Of a stretch of DNA of 34,790 nucleotides, positions 16,024-23,278 are shown piece by piece (the first letter of the stretch is position 1; each line of letters opens with the position of its first letter). The stretch is from JBBQXK01 sp038251625 (GTDB lineage Bacteria > Pseudomonadota > Alphaproteobacteria > Rhodobacterales > Rhodobacteraceae), in contig JBBSBE010000029.1 in assembly GCA_038251625.1 (NCBI GenBank), positions 1 through 34,790 of the forward strand, given 5' to 3'. The notes beneath the pieces were generated by a model that saw only the letters and a list, made by a program, of their open reading frames with translations, was not told where the DNA came from and ran no database searches. The translations under genes and the position numbers were made by a program.

Positions 16024-16830
16024 ATGTACTTGCGAATACTTTTGCTGTTGTCGGCCCTCACCCTGCCTGCGGCGGCAAGCGCCGAAACGGTACGGCTTGC
16101 GGTAACGACTTCGTTCGAGAACTCGGGGCTTGCCGATGTGCTGTTGCCCGCGATCAAGGATGAATTGGGCATCGAGGTGCAGCTTTTGGTCGTCGGTACC
16201 GGGCAAGCGCTTAAAATGGCCGAGGCTGGAGATGTGGATGCGGCACTGGTGCACGCGCGCCCCGCGGAAGAGGCGTTTGTAGCGGCGGGTCACGCCACGC
16301 ATCGACGCGAGATCATGTACAATGATTTCGTGATTGTCGGACCATCGGCAGACCCGGCAAAGGTGGGCGAAGCCGCAACAGCCGTTGACGCCATGCAGCG
16401 GATCGACACCGCCGATGCGGTGTTCGTTTCGCGTGGCGACGACAGCGGCACCCACAAGATGGAGCTTGCCTTGTGGCAAAACGCCGGGATCGACACTGCC
16501 ACCCTGGGCGAGGCTTACCGTGCCGTGGGGGCCGGGATGGGCGCCGCGCTGAACACGGCATCGGGGCTTGATGCCTACATCCTGACCGACCGGCCAACAT
16601 GGCTGACCTTTGGCAACAAGGGCGATCTTGTGATGCTCTTTTCTGGCGATCCCGTGTTGTTCAATCCCTACTCGCTTTTGCCCGTGAACCCCGCAGAACA
16701 TCCCAACGTCAACGCTGCGGCCATCGTCCGGCTGGAGGATTGGCTGGCAGGCCCGCGCGGTAAGGCCGTGATCGAAGGGTACACGTTCGAGGGGCAACCG
16801 CTTTTCGTACACAGCGCCGTGGCAAACTAG
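16024..16830 (+). CDS. tupA: Tungstate-binding periplasmic protein TupA
   Basis: A 268-residue binding protein. Residues 1-20 (MYLRILLLLSALTLPAAASA) are a signal peptide cleaved before ETV. The mature start VRLAVTTSFENSGLADVLLP holds the TTS anion-binding motif of TupA. VVGTGQALKMAEAGDVDAALVHA, YNDFVIVGP, SRGDDSGTHKME and NPYSLLPVNP are further family segments that line the oxyanion pocket. Together with TupB and TupC it imports tungstate for molybdo/tungstopterin enzymes, none of which is encoded in this window. The genes run in the order B-C-A, with the binding protein last. Confidence 0.93.
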   Translation: MYLRILLLLSALTLPAAASAETVRLAVTTSFENSGLADVLLPAIKDELGIEVQLLVVGTGQALKMAEAGDVDAALVHARPAEEAFVAAGHATHRREIMYNDFVIVGPSADPAKVGEAATAVDAMQRIDTADAVFVSRGDDSGTHKMELALWQNAGIDTATLGEAYRAVGAGMGAALNTASGLDAYILTDRPTWLTFGNKGDLVMLFSGDPVLFNPYSLLPVNPAEHPNVNAAAIVRLEDWLAGPRGKAVIEGYTFEGQPLFVHSAVAN

Positions 16831-16901
16831 GGCTACCCGGTCTTCCCTCGCCGAGCCGAAGCCGCTAGCGCGCGGAACGGCCTGCACAAAAAGGAGTGGC
16901 G

Positions 16902-17699
16902 ATGGACGAGGCATCCTTCCGGTTCACACACGCAATCACCCGCCGCCCGGCGGCCAGCATCACCCATGGCCTGCGTGCGGTCGATACAGGCGCGCCTGAT
17001 CTGCAAGAGATGGAGGCGCATCACGCTGACTACGTGTCTGCCTTGCGGGCTACTGGTGCCACGGTCATCGAACTGCCATCGCTGCCCGCCTATCCGGATT
17101 CGGTTTTCGTGGAAGATACGGCCCTTTGCCTGCCACAAGGCGCCGTTATCATGCGCCCCGGCGCGCCCAGCCGTCTTGGCGAGGCTTCCGAAATGGCACC
17201 ACACCTTGAGGCGCTTTACGGGAATGTGGCCAGGATCAAAGAACCTGGCAGCTTCATCGAGGGCGGCGACATTCTGGTAACGGGTCACGAGGTGCTGGTG
17301 GGCCGTTCAGCCCGCACCAATGCAGCAGGGATTGCAGAACTGACTGCATTTATTGCGCCGTGGGGCCACAGCTTGCGCGAGGTGCACACCCCACCAGGTG
17401 TTCTGCACTTCAAGACCGATTGTTCGCTCCTGGACGCCGGAACGATCCTCGCAACCCCGCGGCTTGCGGCCTCGGGCTGCTTCACGGGCTACCGCGTCAT
17501 TCACACCGGCGTGGGCGAGGAAGCGGCCGCCAATGCGATCCGCTTCAACGATCTAGTCCTGATGGCCGCAGGGTTTCCAGCCACGCGCGCAGCGGTGGAG
17601 GCCGCAGGCTACACCGTGCGCGAGATCGGCAACTCAGAATGCGCCAAACTTGATGGCGGCATGTCCTGCCTGTCTTTGCGGTTCTCGCCCGGCGTCTAG
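16902..17699 (+). CDS. Dimethylargininase-like amidinohydrolase (DDAH family)
   Basis: A 265-residue pentein-fold enzyme of the arginine deiminase/amidinotransferase superfamily. DDAH hydrolyses N-omega-methylated arginines to citrulline and methylamines. Residues seen: FVED at 69-72 (substrate carboxylates), EGGD at 120-123 (catalytic Glu), LHFKTD with His169, and nucleophile candidate Cys256 in LDGGMSC. The length and the order of motifs match bacterial DDAH better than the roughly 400-residue arginine deiminases. The ATG at 16902 has AAGGAG at the right distance, whereas a GTG at 16896 overlaps that site. It lies 71 nt after tupA on the same strand, with no clear functional link. Its TAG shares a CTAG with the convergent gene. 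Another guanidino substrate is possible. Confidence 0.85.
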   Translation: MDEASFRFTHAITRRPAASITHGLRAVDTGAPDLQEMEAHHADYVSALRATGATVIELPSLPAYPDSVFVEDTALCLPQGAVIMRPGAPSRLGEASEMAPHLEALYGNVARIKEPGSFIEGGDILVTGHEVLVGRSARTNAAGIAELTAFIAPWGHSLREVHTPPGVLHFKTDCSLLDAGTILATPRLAASGCFTGYRVIHTGVGEEAAANAIRFNDLVLMAAGFPATRAAVEAAGYTVREIGNSECAKLDGGMSCLSLRFSPGV

Positions 17700-18127
17700 C
17701 GGACGAGGTTCTTGGCACGTTCCGAAGTGAAGGTGGCGCTGGTGCCATCTTCATAGATTGCCCGCAGCGTGACCGTCTGTACGCTGCCCGTGGGCACCTT
17801 GATGAAGAAGGGCCAGGTGTTGGTACCGTCAAAGCTGTTGGGATCGCGAAACTCGCGGTAGCACGGTTCCAGCGGGAACTGGATGACCGCAGGCTCGCCG
17901 TTCACGCCGTAGAAAAGCTCTCGCATCCCGCAGCGCCAGCCTAGGATCGCGGTGAAATAGATGAAATCGGCGTCGCCCTCCTGCTTGAAGCTGAGGATCT
18001 GATTCTTGATCTGTTGGTGGATGAAGGCAGCACCTTCCGGCGTGGTGTAATCAGTAGGCGGGGTTTGGGCCGTTGCTGTAAACGCGAACATGGCCAGAAA
18101 CGGCAGGGTGGCAAAGCCAAACTTCAT
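17696..18127 (-). CDS. Small secreted protein of unknown function
   Basis: 143 residues starting at the ATG at 18125-18127, which has GGAG about 8-11 nt upstream. The frame is open to 18481 but the extra part is poor coding sequence and would precede the signal peptide. Residues 1-20 (MKFGFATLPFLAMFAFTATA) are a signal peptide cleaved before QTPP. The mature protein has a helical start (AAFIHQQIKNQILSFK), two cysteines (GWRCGMREL and LEPCYREF) that could form a disulfide, and a beta-rich end with WPFFIKVPTGSVQTVTLRAIY. I recognise no family. It converges on the DDAH-like gene and diverges from the glycosyltransferase over 81 bp. Confidence 0.7.
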   Translation of the reverse strand: MKFGFATLPFLAMFAFTATAQTPPTDYTTPEGAAFIHQQIKNQILSFKQEGDADFIYFTAILGWRCGMRELFYGVNGEPAVIQFPLEPCYREFRDPNSFDGTNTWPFFIKVPTGSVQTVTLRAIYEDGTSATFTSERAKNLVR

Positions 18128-18208
18128 CGCAATGATCTCCGGTACAAGATATGTAGGTTTGGTCAGGACGCCGGGAATGGGGCGGCGACAGCATGAAATG
18201 AGCAGAGT

Positions 18209-19210
18209 ATGACCGAGGCAAAAGCGGCAAGGCAACCCTTCAATCTGGTCGCGGTCGTACAGGATGGGCGCCTTGCCGTTGAGGCGCTTTTGCTCGTGGC
18301 GTCCTTGCGCGCCTGCGACCCGGGATATTCCGGGCGATTGTTTCTGGCAGAGCCACAGCCCGGTCCCCGTTGGCCGGGCGATCCGCGCCTCGCCGATCCT
18401 GCCCTGCGTGCGGCGCTGACTGAACTTGGTGTAGAATTCCTGCCTTTCGAGTGCCGCCACTTCGGCGCCTCTTACCCCCATGGCAACAAGATCGAATGCC
18501 TGCTGGCGCTTCCTGATGAGCCGTTTTTGTTTCTGGATACCGATACCCTTGTCACCGGCCCGTTGTCGCAGATGCCGTTCGATTTCGCGCGCCCCGCAGC
18601 CTCTATGCGGCGCGAGGGGACGTGGCCAGTCATCGAGCTTTACGGGCCGGGCTACGGCGCGATCTGGACGTCACTTTATGAAAGGTTCGGGCTGGATTAT
18701 GCGTCATCGCTCGACCGAAGCCAGCCCGACGAATACTGGCAACGCTATCTCTATTTCAACGCGGGCTGGTTCTTTCACCAAAGCCCGCGCGCCTTTGGGC
18801 AACGCTTTCTGGATTATGCCATCTCGATCCGCGACGACCGGCCCCAGGCGCTCATCTGTCAGCCTCTTGATCCCTGGCTTGATCAGGTGGCGCTGCCGCT
18901 GGTGATCCATTCGTTTGGCGGCGGGCGCCCCGGGCTGGATCTCGCCGGGATGGACGGTGATGTAACCTGCCACTACCGCGCACTGCCGCTGCTTTATGCC
19001 AAGGAAAGCGACCGGGCGGTGGACGTGCTGGAGACGGTGGCGGCGCCGCAGGCGGTGAAGAAGTTGCTGAAAGAAAGCGAGGCGATGCGCAAGCTTGTCT
19101 ATCAGGGCAAGGGGCGCAAGCTGCGTGCCATGTTCGACCGTGCCGATTTGCCCCGGCGCGAACAGGCGATCCGGAACACGATCAAGCGCGAAGGGCTTTG
19201 GCTGCGCTGA
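18209..19210 (+). CDS. GT8-like glycosyltransferase family protein
   Basis: 333 residues. The N-terminal half reads as a GT-A nucleotide-sugar fold: FNLVAVVQDGRLAVEALLLVASLRAC, then GRLFLAEPQ, VEFLPFECRHFG, HGNKIECLLAL, and the metal-binding DxD as FLFLDTDTLV with Asp110 and Asp112. A YLYFNAGWFFHQSP segment resembles the acceptor-side loop of GT8-type enzymes, and VIHSFGGGRPG supplies a later His. The C-terminus is basic and helical (KKLLKESEAMRKLVYQGKGRKL). Donor and acceptor cannot be told. There is no signal peptide or membrane helix, so it should be cytosolic. The Shine-Dalgarno sequence is weak (GAGCAGAG). A hairpin followed by five Ts lies 24 nt after the stop. Confidence 0.7.
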   Translation: MTEAKAARQPFNLVAVVQDGRLAVEALLLVASLRACDPGYSGRLFLAEPQPGPRWPGDPRLADPALRAALTELGVEFLPFECRHFGASYPHGNKIECLLALPDEPFLFLDTDTLVTGPLSQMPFDFARPAASMRREGTWPVIELYGPGYGAIWTSLYERFGLDYASSLDRSQPDEYWQRYLYFNAGWFFHQSPRAFGQRFLDYAISIRDDRPQALICQPLDPWLDQVALPLVIHSFGGGRPGLDLAGMDGDVTCHYRALPLLYAKESDRAVDVLETVAAPQAVKKLLKESEAMRKLVYQGKGRKLRAMFDRADLPRREQAIRNTIKREGLWLR

Positions 19211-19233
19211 CGCGATGCCAGAACACACGCGCT

Positions 19234-19250
19234 GCCGGAGGCCGGTTTTT
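19234..19250 (+). terminator. Candidate rho-independent terminator after the glycosyltransferase gene
   Basis: GCCGG (19234-19238), loop AGG, CCGGT (19242-19246, one G-T pair), then a run of five Ts at 19246-19250. The stem is short but GC-rich and lies in the convergent gap between the glycosyltransferase gene and the P-type ATPase gene. Confidence 0.5.
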
Positions 19251-19307
19251 CCTGTCGGGAAGCGATGGGGCGGACCGTTCGGGACGGGATTTATGGGATC
19301 GGGCGCC

Positions 19308-21242
19308 TCAGCCGTGTGCCCTGACCCTGATGGGATCGGCCAGAAGGCGCAGCCCGTTCAGAACCACCAGAAGCGTTCCCCCCTCATGCCCGATCACCGC
19401 CAACGGCAGCGGCAATTCGAACGCGAGCGCCGAAAGAACCAGCACCGACATCGCACCGATCGAGAAGGTCAGGTTCTGACGTATGATGCCTGCCGCACGG
19501 CGGGCAAGCCGATGCGCCGCTGCAAGGCGCGTCATGTCGTCTGACAGAAAAGCCACGTCGGCGGCCTGCAACGCCACCTCCGACCCCGCAACGCCCATGG
19601 CGATGCCCACATCGGCGCGGGCAAGGGCAGCAGCGTCGTTGACCCCGTCGCCGACAAAGGCCACGGGCCCCTTCGCCGCAAGGTCCGACACCAGAGCCAC
19701 CTTGTCGGCGGGCAGAAGATCGGCATGAATTTCTTCAGGCGCAAGACCCAAGCCTTGCCCGATCCGCAGTGCGACAGGGCGCCGGTCCCCCGTCATCAGC
19801 GCAATCTCGGCCACTCCTGCGTCGCGCAAGGCGGCAAGCCCGGCGGCTGATGTGCCGCGCGGCGTGTCGGCCACAGCAAGCGCACCGGTCAGGTGCGGAC
19901 CACGCCCCAGATAGACCACTGTCTCGGCGCCCTCATCCAGCGCGGCCAGCCCCGGCGCGTCCAGTGCCGCGCCCATCCGCGCAGCCATGCGGCGGTTGCC
20001 CGCCCAGAGCGCACCCTCGGCATCCCGCCCGGTCACCCCTTCGCTTGGCGTGGTTTCGACCCCGGTGATAACTGTCGGGATGATCCCCCGCGCCTCTGCC
20101 ATGCGGCGCACAGCCTCGGCTATGGGGTGCTCGGATTGTGCCTCGATGCCGGCCAGAAGCGCAAGAAACCGGGGTTCATCTTCTGCTACCACCGCTGTCA
20201 CTTCGGCGCGGCCCGTTGTCAGCGTTCCCGTCTTGTCAAAGGCATAAGCGCGAACCTTGGCCAAGGTTTCCAGCGCGGCCCCGCCCTTGAACAACACCCC
20301 CCCGCGTGCGGCCACAGACAGCGCCGACAGAATCGCGGCGGGGACCGAGATCACCACGGCGCAGGGGCTGGCCGCGACAAGCAGGGTGGCCGCGCGATAG
20401 AGTGCGTCCTGCAAAGGGGTGCCGAGGGCAAGAAAGACCCCGAGCGCAACGATTGATCCCGCCAGAACCGCGACGGTATAGCGCTGTCCGAACCAGTCGG
20501 AAAAGCGCTCGGACGGGGCACGCGCGGCTTGCGCCTCTGTCACCAGCGCGATCATCCGGGCAACCGAACTTTCCGCAAGTGACCTCGTCACTTCGATCTC
20601 GATCACCGCGTGCAGGTTCACCGTCGCCTCAAAGACCTGCGCCCCCAGGCCTTTGGCCACGGGCATCGCTTCGCCCGTCAGCGTGCTTTCATCAAGCCGC
20701 CCCTCGCCTTCTACGATCCGCCCGTCTACTGGCACGCGCGCGCCAGGGCGCAGGATCAGCCGGTCACCGGGGGTGAGAGATGCAACAGCTACTTCTTCGG
20801 TACCCTTGTCAGTACGACGCAGCGCCACATCGGGGCGCAGGTCCATCAGCGCCTCGACCGCGCGGCGTGCGCGGCCCATCGCCCGAGTTTCGAGCGTGTT
20901 GGAGATCGAGAAAAGCGCCAGAAGCACGGCCCCTTCCAGCGCAGCACCCACAGAGGCTGCGGCCAATGCGGCGATCACCATCAGAAGATCGATATCCAGA
21001 ATGCGGCGTCTGAAGAGTGTGCCAATGGCTTCGACCGCAGGCGGAATGCCCCCGGCAGCATAGGCGACGGCAAGGCCGACCGGACCCCAAAGCCCCGGGA
21101 CAAGGAACGCATTCACCGTCCCGGCCGCAAGTCCGGCTAGCGTAAGCAGCGTCAGCCGCAGATCTCCTTCACCGTGGCTGTGGCCATGTCCAGCGGCGTC
21201 GTGATCATGGCTCTGGTGGGTGGTGGTGGCCTGGTCCTGCAT
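19308..21242 (-). CDS. coaT: P1B-4-type cobalt-transporting ATPase (CoaT-like)
   Basis: A 644-residue inner-membrane P-type ATPase. The ATG at 21240-21242 has AAAGGA upstream. The frame is open 27 codons further without a ribosome site. The N-terminus is His-rich (HQSHDHD...HGHSHGEG, residues 9-24) and has no CxxC metal domain. Core motifs: TGE at 189-191, SPC at 292-294, DKTGT at 336-340 (phosphorylated Asp336), SEHP at 370-373, GDGVND at 531-536 and HEGGT at 619-623. SPC in the metal-site helix plus HEGGT is the P1B-4 signature, known for Co and also Zn, Fe or Ni export. It is the last gene of the cbtB-cbtA-cobF run behind the cobalamin riboswitch, which favours cobalt. Export of surplus cobalt is inferred from the family. 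Confidence 0.9.
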   Translation of the reverse strand: MQDQATTTHQSHDHDAAGHGHSHGEGDLRLTLLTLAGLAAGTVNAFLVPGLWGPVGLAVAYAAGGIPPAVEAIGTLFRRRILDIDLLMVIAALAAASVGAALEGAVLLALFSISNTLETRAMGRARRAVEALMDLRPDVALRRTDKGTEEVAVASLTPGDRLILRPGARVPVDGRIVEGEGRLDESTLTGEAMPVAKGLGAQVFEATVNLHAVIEIEVTRSLAESSVARMIALVTEAQAARAPSERFSDWFGQRYTVAVLAGSIVALGVFLALGTPLQDALYRAATLLVAASPCAVVISVPAAILSALSVAARGGVLFKGGAALETLAKVRAYAFDKTGTLTTGRAEVTAVVAEDEPRFLALLAGIEAQSEHPIAEAVRRMAEARGIIPTVITGVETTPSEGVTGRDAEGALWAGNRRMAARMGAALDAPGLAALDEGAETVVYLGRGPHLTGALAVADTPRGTSAAGLAALRDAGVAEIALMTGDRRPVALRIGQGLGLAPEEIHADLLPADKVALVSDLAAKGPVAFVGDGVNDAAALARADVGIAMGVAGSEVALQAADVAFLSDDMTRLAAAHRLARRAAGIIRQNLTFSIGAMSVLVLSALAFELPLPLAVIGHEGGTLLVVLNGLRLLADPIRVRAHG

Positions 21243-21285
21243 CGGCTGTCCTTTGCGGTGACCATAGGTGCTTTGCGCAAGGATG

Positions 21286-22047
21286 TCAGGGCGTCGGGAC
21301 GTCGCGGGACAGAAGGTAGACATCCATCACCCAGCCGTGCCGCGCCCGCAGCTCGGCGCGGGCCTTCAGGATGCGGGGCGCGGTTTCGGCTAGCGGCCCA
21401 TGGTCCAGCTCCTGTTCGGCCAAACCAAGATTGGCCCCCCACCAGATCATCAACCCCGCAGGTGGCAAGGTTTGAAAAGCACAGGCGCCATCCAGCATCA
21501 CCGCGATCCGCCCAGCACCGTCCGGCCAGCCATGATCCCGCAAACGGCGCCCGGTTGTGATGGTCACGGGGGCGTTCAGCGCATTCAAGGGGATCGCATG
21601 CGCCGCCGTCAGGGCTTGCAGCGCGGTGATCCCAGGGACGACTTCGACCTGCGGCGCGGGCTTCAGGCGGACCGCAATGCGCAGCGTGCTGTCATACAGC
21701 GACGGATCACCCCAAACGAGCAGGGCCACGCGGGCCTTTGGGCCGGAATGCGCGGCGATGGTCTTGGCCCAGACTTGGGCAATTGCATCGTGCCAATCAT
21801 CCACGCGGGCAAGATAGTCTGGCGTCGCCTCGTCGCGCTCGGGCAAATCGAATGTGGCAATCGCGGTGTCCCGATTGGTCAGCACCTCTGCAAGGATCGA
21901 CTGGCGAAACGCTGCCAGATCTGCCTTCGTTTCACCCTTTCGCGGAATCAGGATCAGATCGGCACGGTTCATTGCGGCGATGGCGCCGCGCGTCAGGTGG
22001 TCAGGGTTCCCCGTGCCGATGCCGATGAGGGTCAGCGTCAGGCTCAC
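21286..22047 (-). CDS. cobF: Precorrin-6A synthase (deacetylating) CobF
   Basis: A 253-residue SAM-dependent methyltransferase that methylates C-1 of precorrin-5 and releases acetate, giving precorrin-6A. It is specific to the aerobic pathway. The start is GTG at 22045-22047, overlapping the cbtA stop as GTGA. The frame is open further upstream only as antisense-like sequence within cbtA. The N-terminal LIGIGTGNPDHLTRGAIAAM is the tetrapyrrole methylase glycine loop. RVALLVWGDPSLYDST, VVPGITALQALTAAHAIPLN and the closing HGWVMDVYLLSR are typical of CobF. Forty-three bases separate it from the ATPase gene. Confidence 0.93.
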   Translation of the reverse strand: MSLTLTLIGIGTGNPDHLTRGAIAAMNRADLILIPRKGETKADLAAFRQSILAEVLTNRDTAIATFDLPERDEATPDYLARVDDWHDAIAQVWAKTIAAHSGPKARVALLVWGDPSLYDSTLRIAVRLKPAPQVEVVPGITALQALTAAHAIPLNALNAPVTITTGRRLRDHGWPDGAGRIAVMLDGACAFQTLPPAGLMIWWGANLGLAEQELDHGPLAETAPRILKARAELRARHGWVMDVYLLSRDVPTP

Positions 22048-22763
22048 GCCGCGCGCACCGTCCAGAAACGCCCGGCAAGCCAACCCAGCGCCGCCCAGAC
22101 CGCAAGCCCGGTGCCAAGCGTCCGTGCCGCAAATGTGGATGCCAGTTCGGGCGGTGCCGCCCCTTGGAACCCATCCGGAACCGGAGCGCCGATAACGTGG
22201 GGTAGCGCCAGCAGGACCCCCGCAATCGCAATCGCCATGAGCCCGCGCCCGAAGGCAAGCGTGCCAAGGCCAAGCGCCGTGGCCACCACCGTACCCACCC
22301 ACCAGACCTGCCGCGCTGTCAGATCGGCTGCCAGCGTGCCGGGCAGTTCGGGTGAAAGGCCCATGGCCGGGGCAAGTTGTACTGCAGCAAAACCCGCAAT
22401 CCCCCACAAAAGACTGGCGGCGGGGGTGATGCGCTGCCCTGCGGCCTCTGCCAGCGCAAATCCGGCAACCAGAAGAAGGCCGTAGCCCACGTAGAGGAGG
22501 GTTGCGAACGCAACGGTCAGGCCATCACGGCGCAAGCCACTTGCAGCTTCGCCATGGTCGTGGGCGTTATGGTCATGCGCCGCCTCTTTGACCACAGCAT
22601 GGTCGTGGTCCGCCTGAGGCGCTGCAAAATGCGCAAGGTCTCCGCTTTCATAGGCTTCGCCAAGCAAGATTGACTGTTGCACGAAAGCGAAATGCAAAAC
22701 GGCAGCGAATATCCCGGCTATCGCGCCCGCAAAGAGCGCGCTGGTCAGCATGCGTTGGATCAT
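22044..22763 (-). CDS. cbtA: Cobalt transporter subunit CbtA
   Basis: A 239-residue integral membrane protein, the larger subunit of the B12-regulated CbtAB cobalt uptake system. The N-terminal helix (MLTSALFAGAIAGIFAAVLHFAFVQ) is followed by a loop rich in His and Asp (ADHDHAVVKEAAHDHNAHDH, near residues 51-70) and then four more hydrophobic helices, for example FATLLYVGYGLLLVAGFAL and AIAIAGVLLALPHVIGAP. The fold and the position beside CbtB are diagnostic. It starts 15 nt after the cbtB stop and overlaps cobF by four bases. Expression should fall when cobalamin is plentiful, through the riboswitch upstream of cbtB. Confidence 0.92.
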   Translation of the reverse strand: MIQRMLTSALFAGAIAGIFAAVLHFAFVQQSILLGEAYESGDLAHFAAPQADHDHAVVKEAAHDHNAHDHGEAASGLRRDGLTVAFATLLYVGYGLLLVAGFALAEAAGQRITPAASLLWGIAGFAAVQLAPAMGLSPELPGTLAADLTARQVWWVGTVVATALGLGTLAFGRGLMAIAIAGVLLALPHVIGAPVPDGFQGAAPPELASTFAARTLGTGLAVWAALGWLAGRFWTVRAA

Positions 22764-22778
22764 GGGATCAGCCCCGCC

Positions 22779-22958
22779 TCAGTGGCAGGGAAAGCCCGTC
22801 GCGTGACGGATATCATGCGCCGCATCGTGCAGGGCGCCCGATTGCGCGTGGCCTGCCACGAAGACAATCATCGCGCCAAGGACGGCGACAAACAGGATCG
22901 GTAGCGCGACGGTTGCGGCCGAGGGGCGCAAAGTGTTGGCGCGGGCTTCAGTCTTCAT
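22779..22958 (-). CDS. cbtB: Cobalt transporter subunit CbtB
   Basis: A 59-residue protein with one membrane helix (ATVALPILFVAVLGAMIVFVAG, split around residues 15-36) and a His-rich C-terminus HDAAHDIRHATGFPCH. The pattern of His, Asp and a final CH is the CbtB hallmark and probably binds cobalt. The ATG at 22956-22958 has GGGAG eight bases upstream. A TTG at 22964 would sit too near that site. It is the first gene after the cobalamin riboswitch. Confidence 0.93.
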   Translation of the reverse strand: MKTEARANTLRPSAATVALPILFVAVLGAMIVFVAGHAQSGALHDAAHDIRHATGFPCH

Positions 22959-22972
22959 CGTCAATTCTCCCT

Positions 22973-22990
22973 GCCGTCACACCCGACGGC
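22973..22990 (-). promoter_or_regulatory. Hairpin next to the cbtB ribosome site (possible riboswitch expression platform)
   Basis: On the minus strand GCCGTC, loop GGGTGT, GACGGC form a perfect six-base-pair stem that ends directly before the AGGGAG ribosome site of cbtB. No T-run follows. It lies about 20 nt downstream of the conserved B12 box. A stem at this spot fits control of translation start rather than termination. Alternative pairings with the aptamer were not worked out. Confidence 0.4.
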
Positions 22991-23004
22991 GTTTCACGTT
23001 CCCA

Positions 23005-23205
23005 TGCCTGGCCGGTCTCCTGGCTCGCGGGTCGTAGCGTACCTTCCGCCTTCCCGGGGGTTTCCCCCCAGTGGCCCGATGGAAGGCCGCTCACCGCTGA
23101 CAGTCGCGGGGGCGGCTGAGGATTTGGGCGCCGCGATTTGGTCCGCCCGTACCCCATTCCCGTTTCAGTCCGGGCGCGTTTCGCAGCCGTCGGACACCAT
23201 GCCCG
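23005..23205 (-). promoter_or_regulatory. Cobalamin (B12) riboswitch
   Basis: The minus strand carries the conserved cobalamin aptamer segments in order: a GGTGTCC start near 23198, GGGAA and GGT in the upper part, AAATCC before CAGCC, the core GCCCCCGCGACTGT (23100-23113), CACTGGG, CCGGGAAGGCGG, and the closing B12 box GAGCCAGGAGACCGGCC (23010-23026). The B12 box ends 52 nt before the cbtB start. The outer limits are approximate because I did not fold the RNA. By family behaviour, adenosyl- or methylcobalamin binding should reduce expression of cbtB, cbtA, cobF and the cobalt ATPase. Confidence 0.93.
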
Positions 23206-23237
23206 GTCATGTGGCGCCGAGGCGCCCTTGCGGTCAA

Positions 23238-23267
23238 CCCCGAATGCGCCATTTCGCTGTTTCGGGG
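23238..23267 (-). terminator. Stem-loop between DUF1636 and the riboswitch
   Basis: CCCCGAA (23238-23244) and TTCGGGG (23261-23267) are perfect seven-base arms with a 16-base loop, located just after the DUF1636 stop and before the riboswitch aptamer. There is no T-run. It may end or stabilise the cobL-to-DUF1636 message, or mark the boundary before a separate riboswitch promoter. A minus-strand TTGACC follows directly but no good -10 was seen. Confidence 0.35.
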
Positions 23268-23278
23268 CGACATTCTCC

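Noticed and set aside
14995..16914. 639-codon open frame on the minus strand opposite tupB, tupC and tupA
   Set aside because: The plus-strand genes have full family motifs. The minus frame is a shadow caused by high GC at third positions and has no recognisable domain.
22973..22990. Intrinsic terminator in the cbtB leader
   Set aside because: The hairpin is followed by AGGGAGAATT rather than a T-run, so translational control is more likely.
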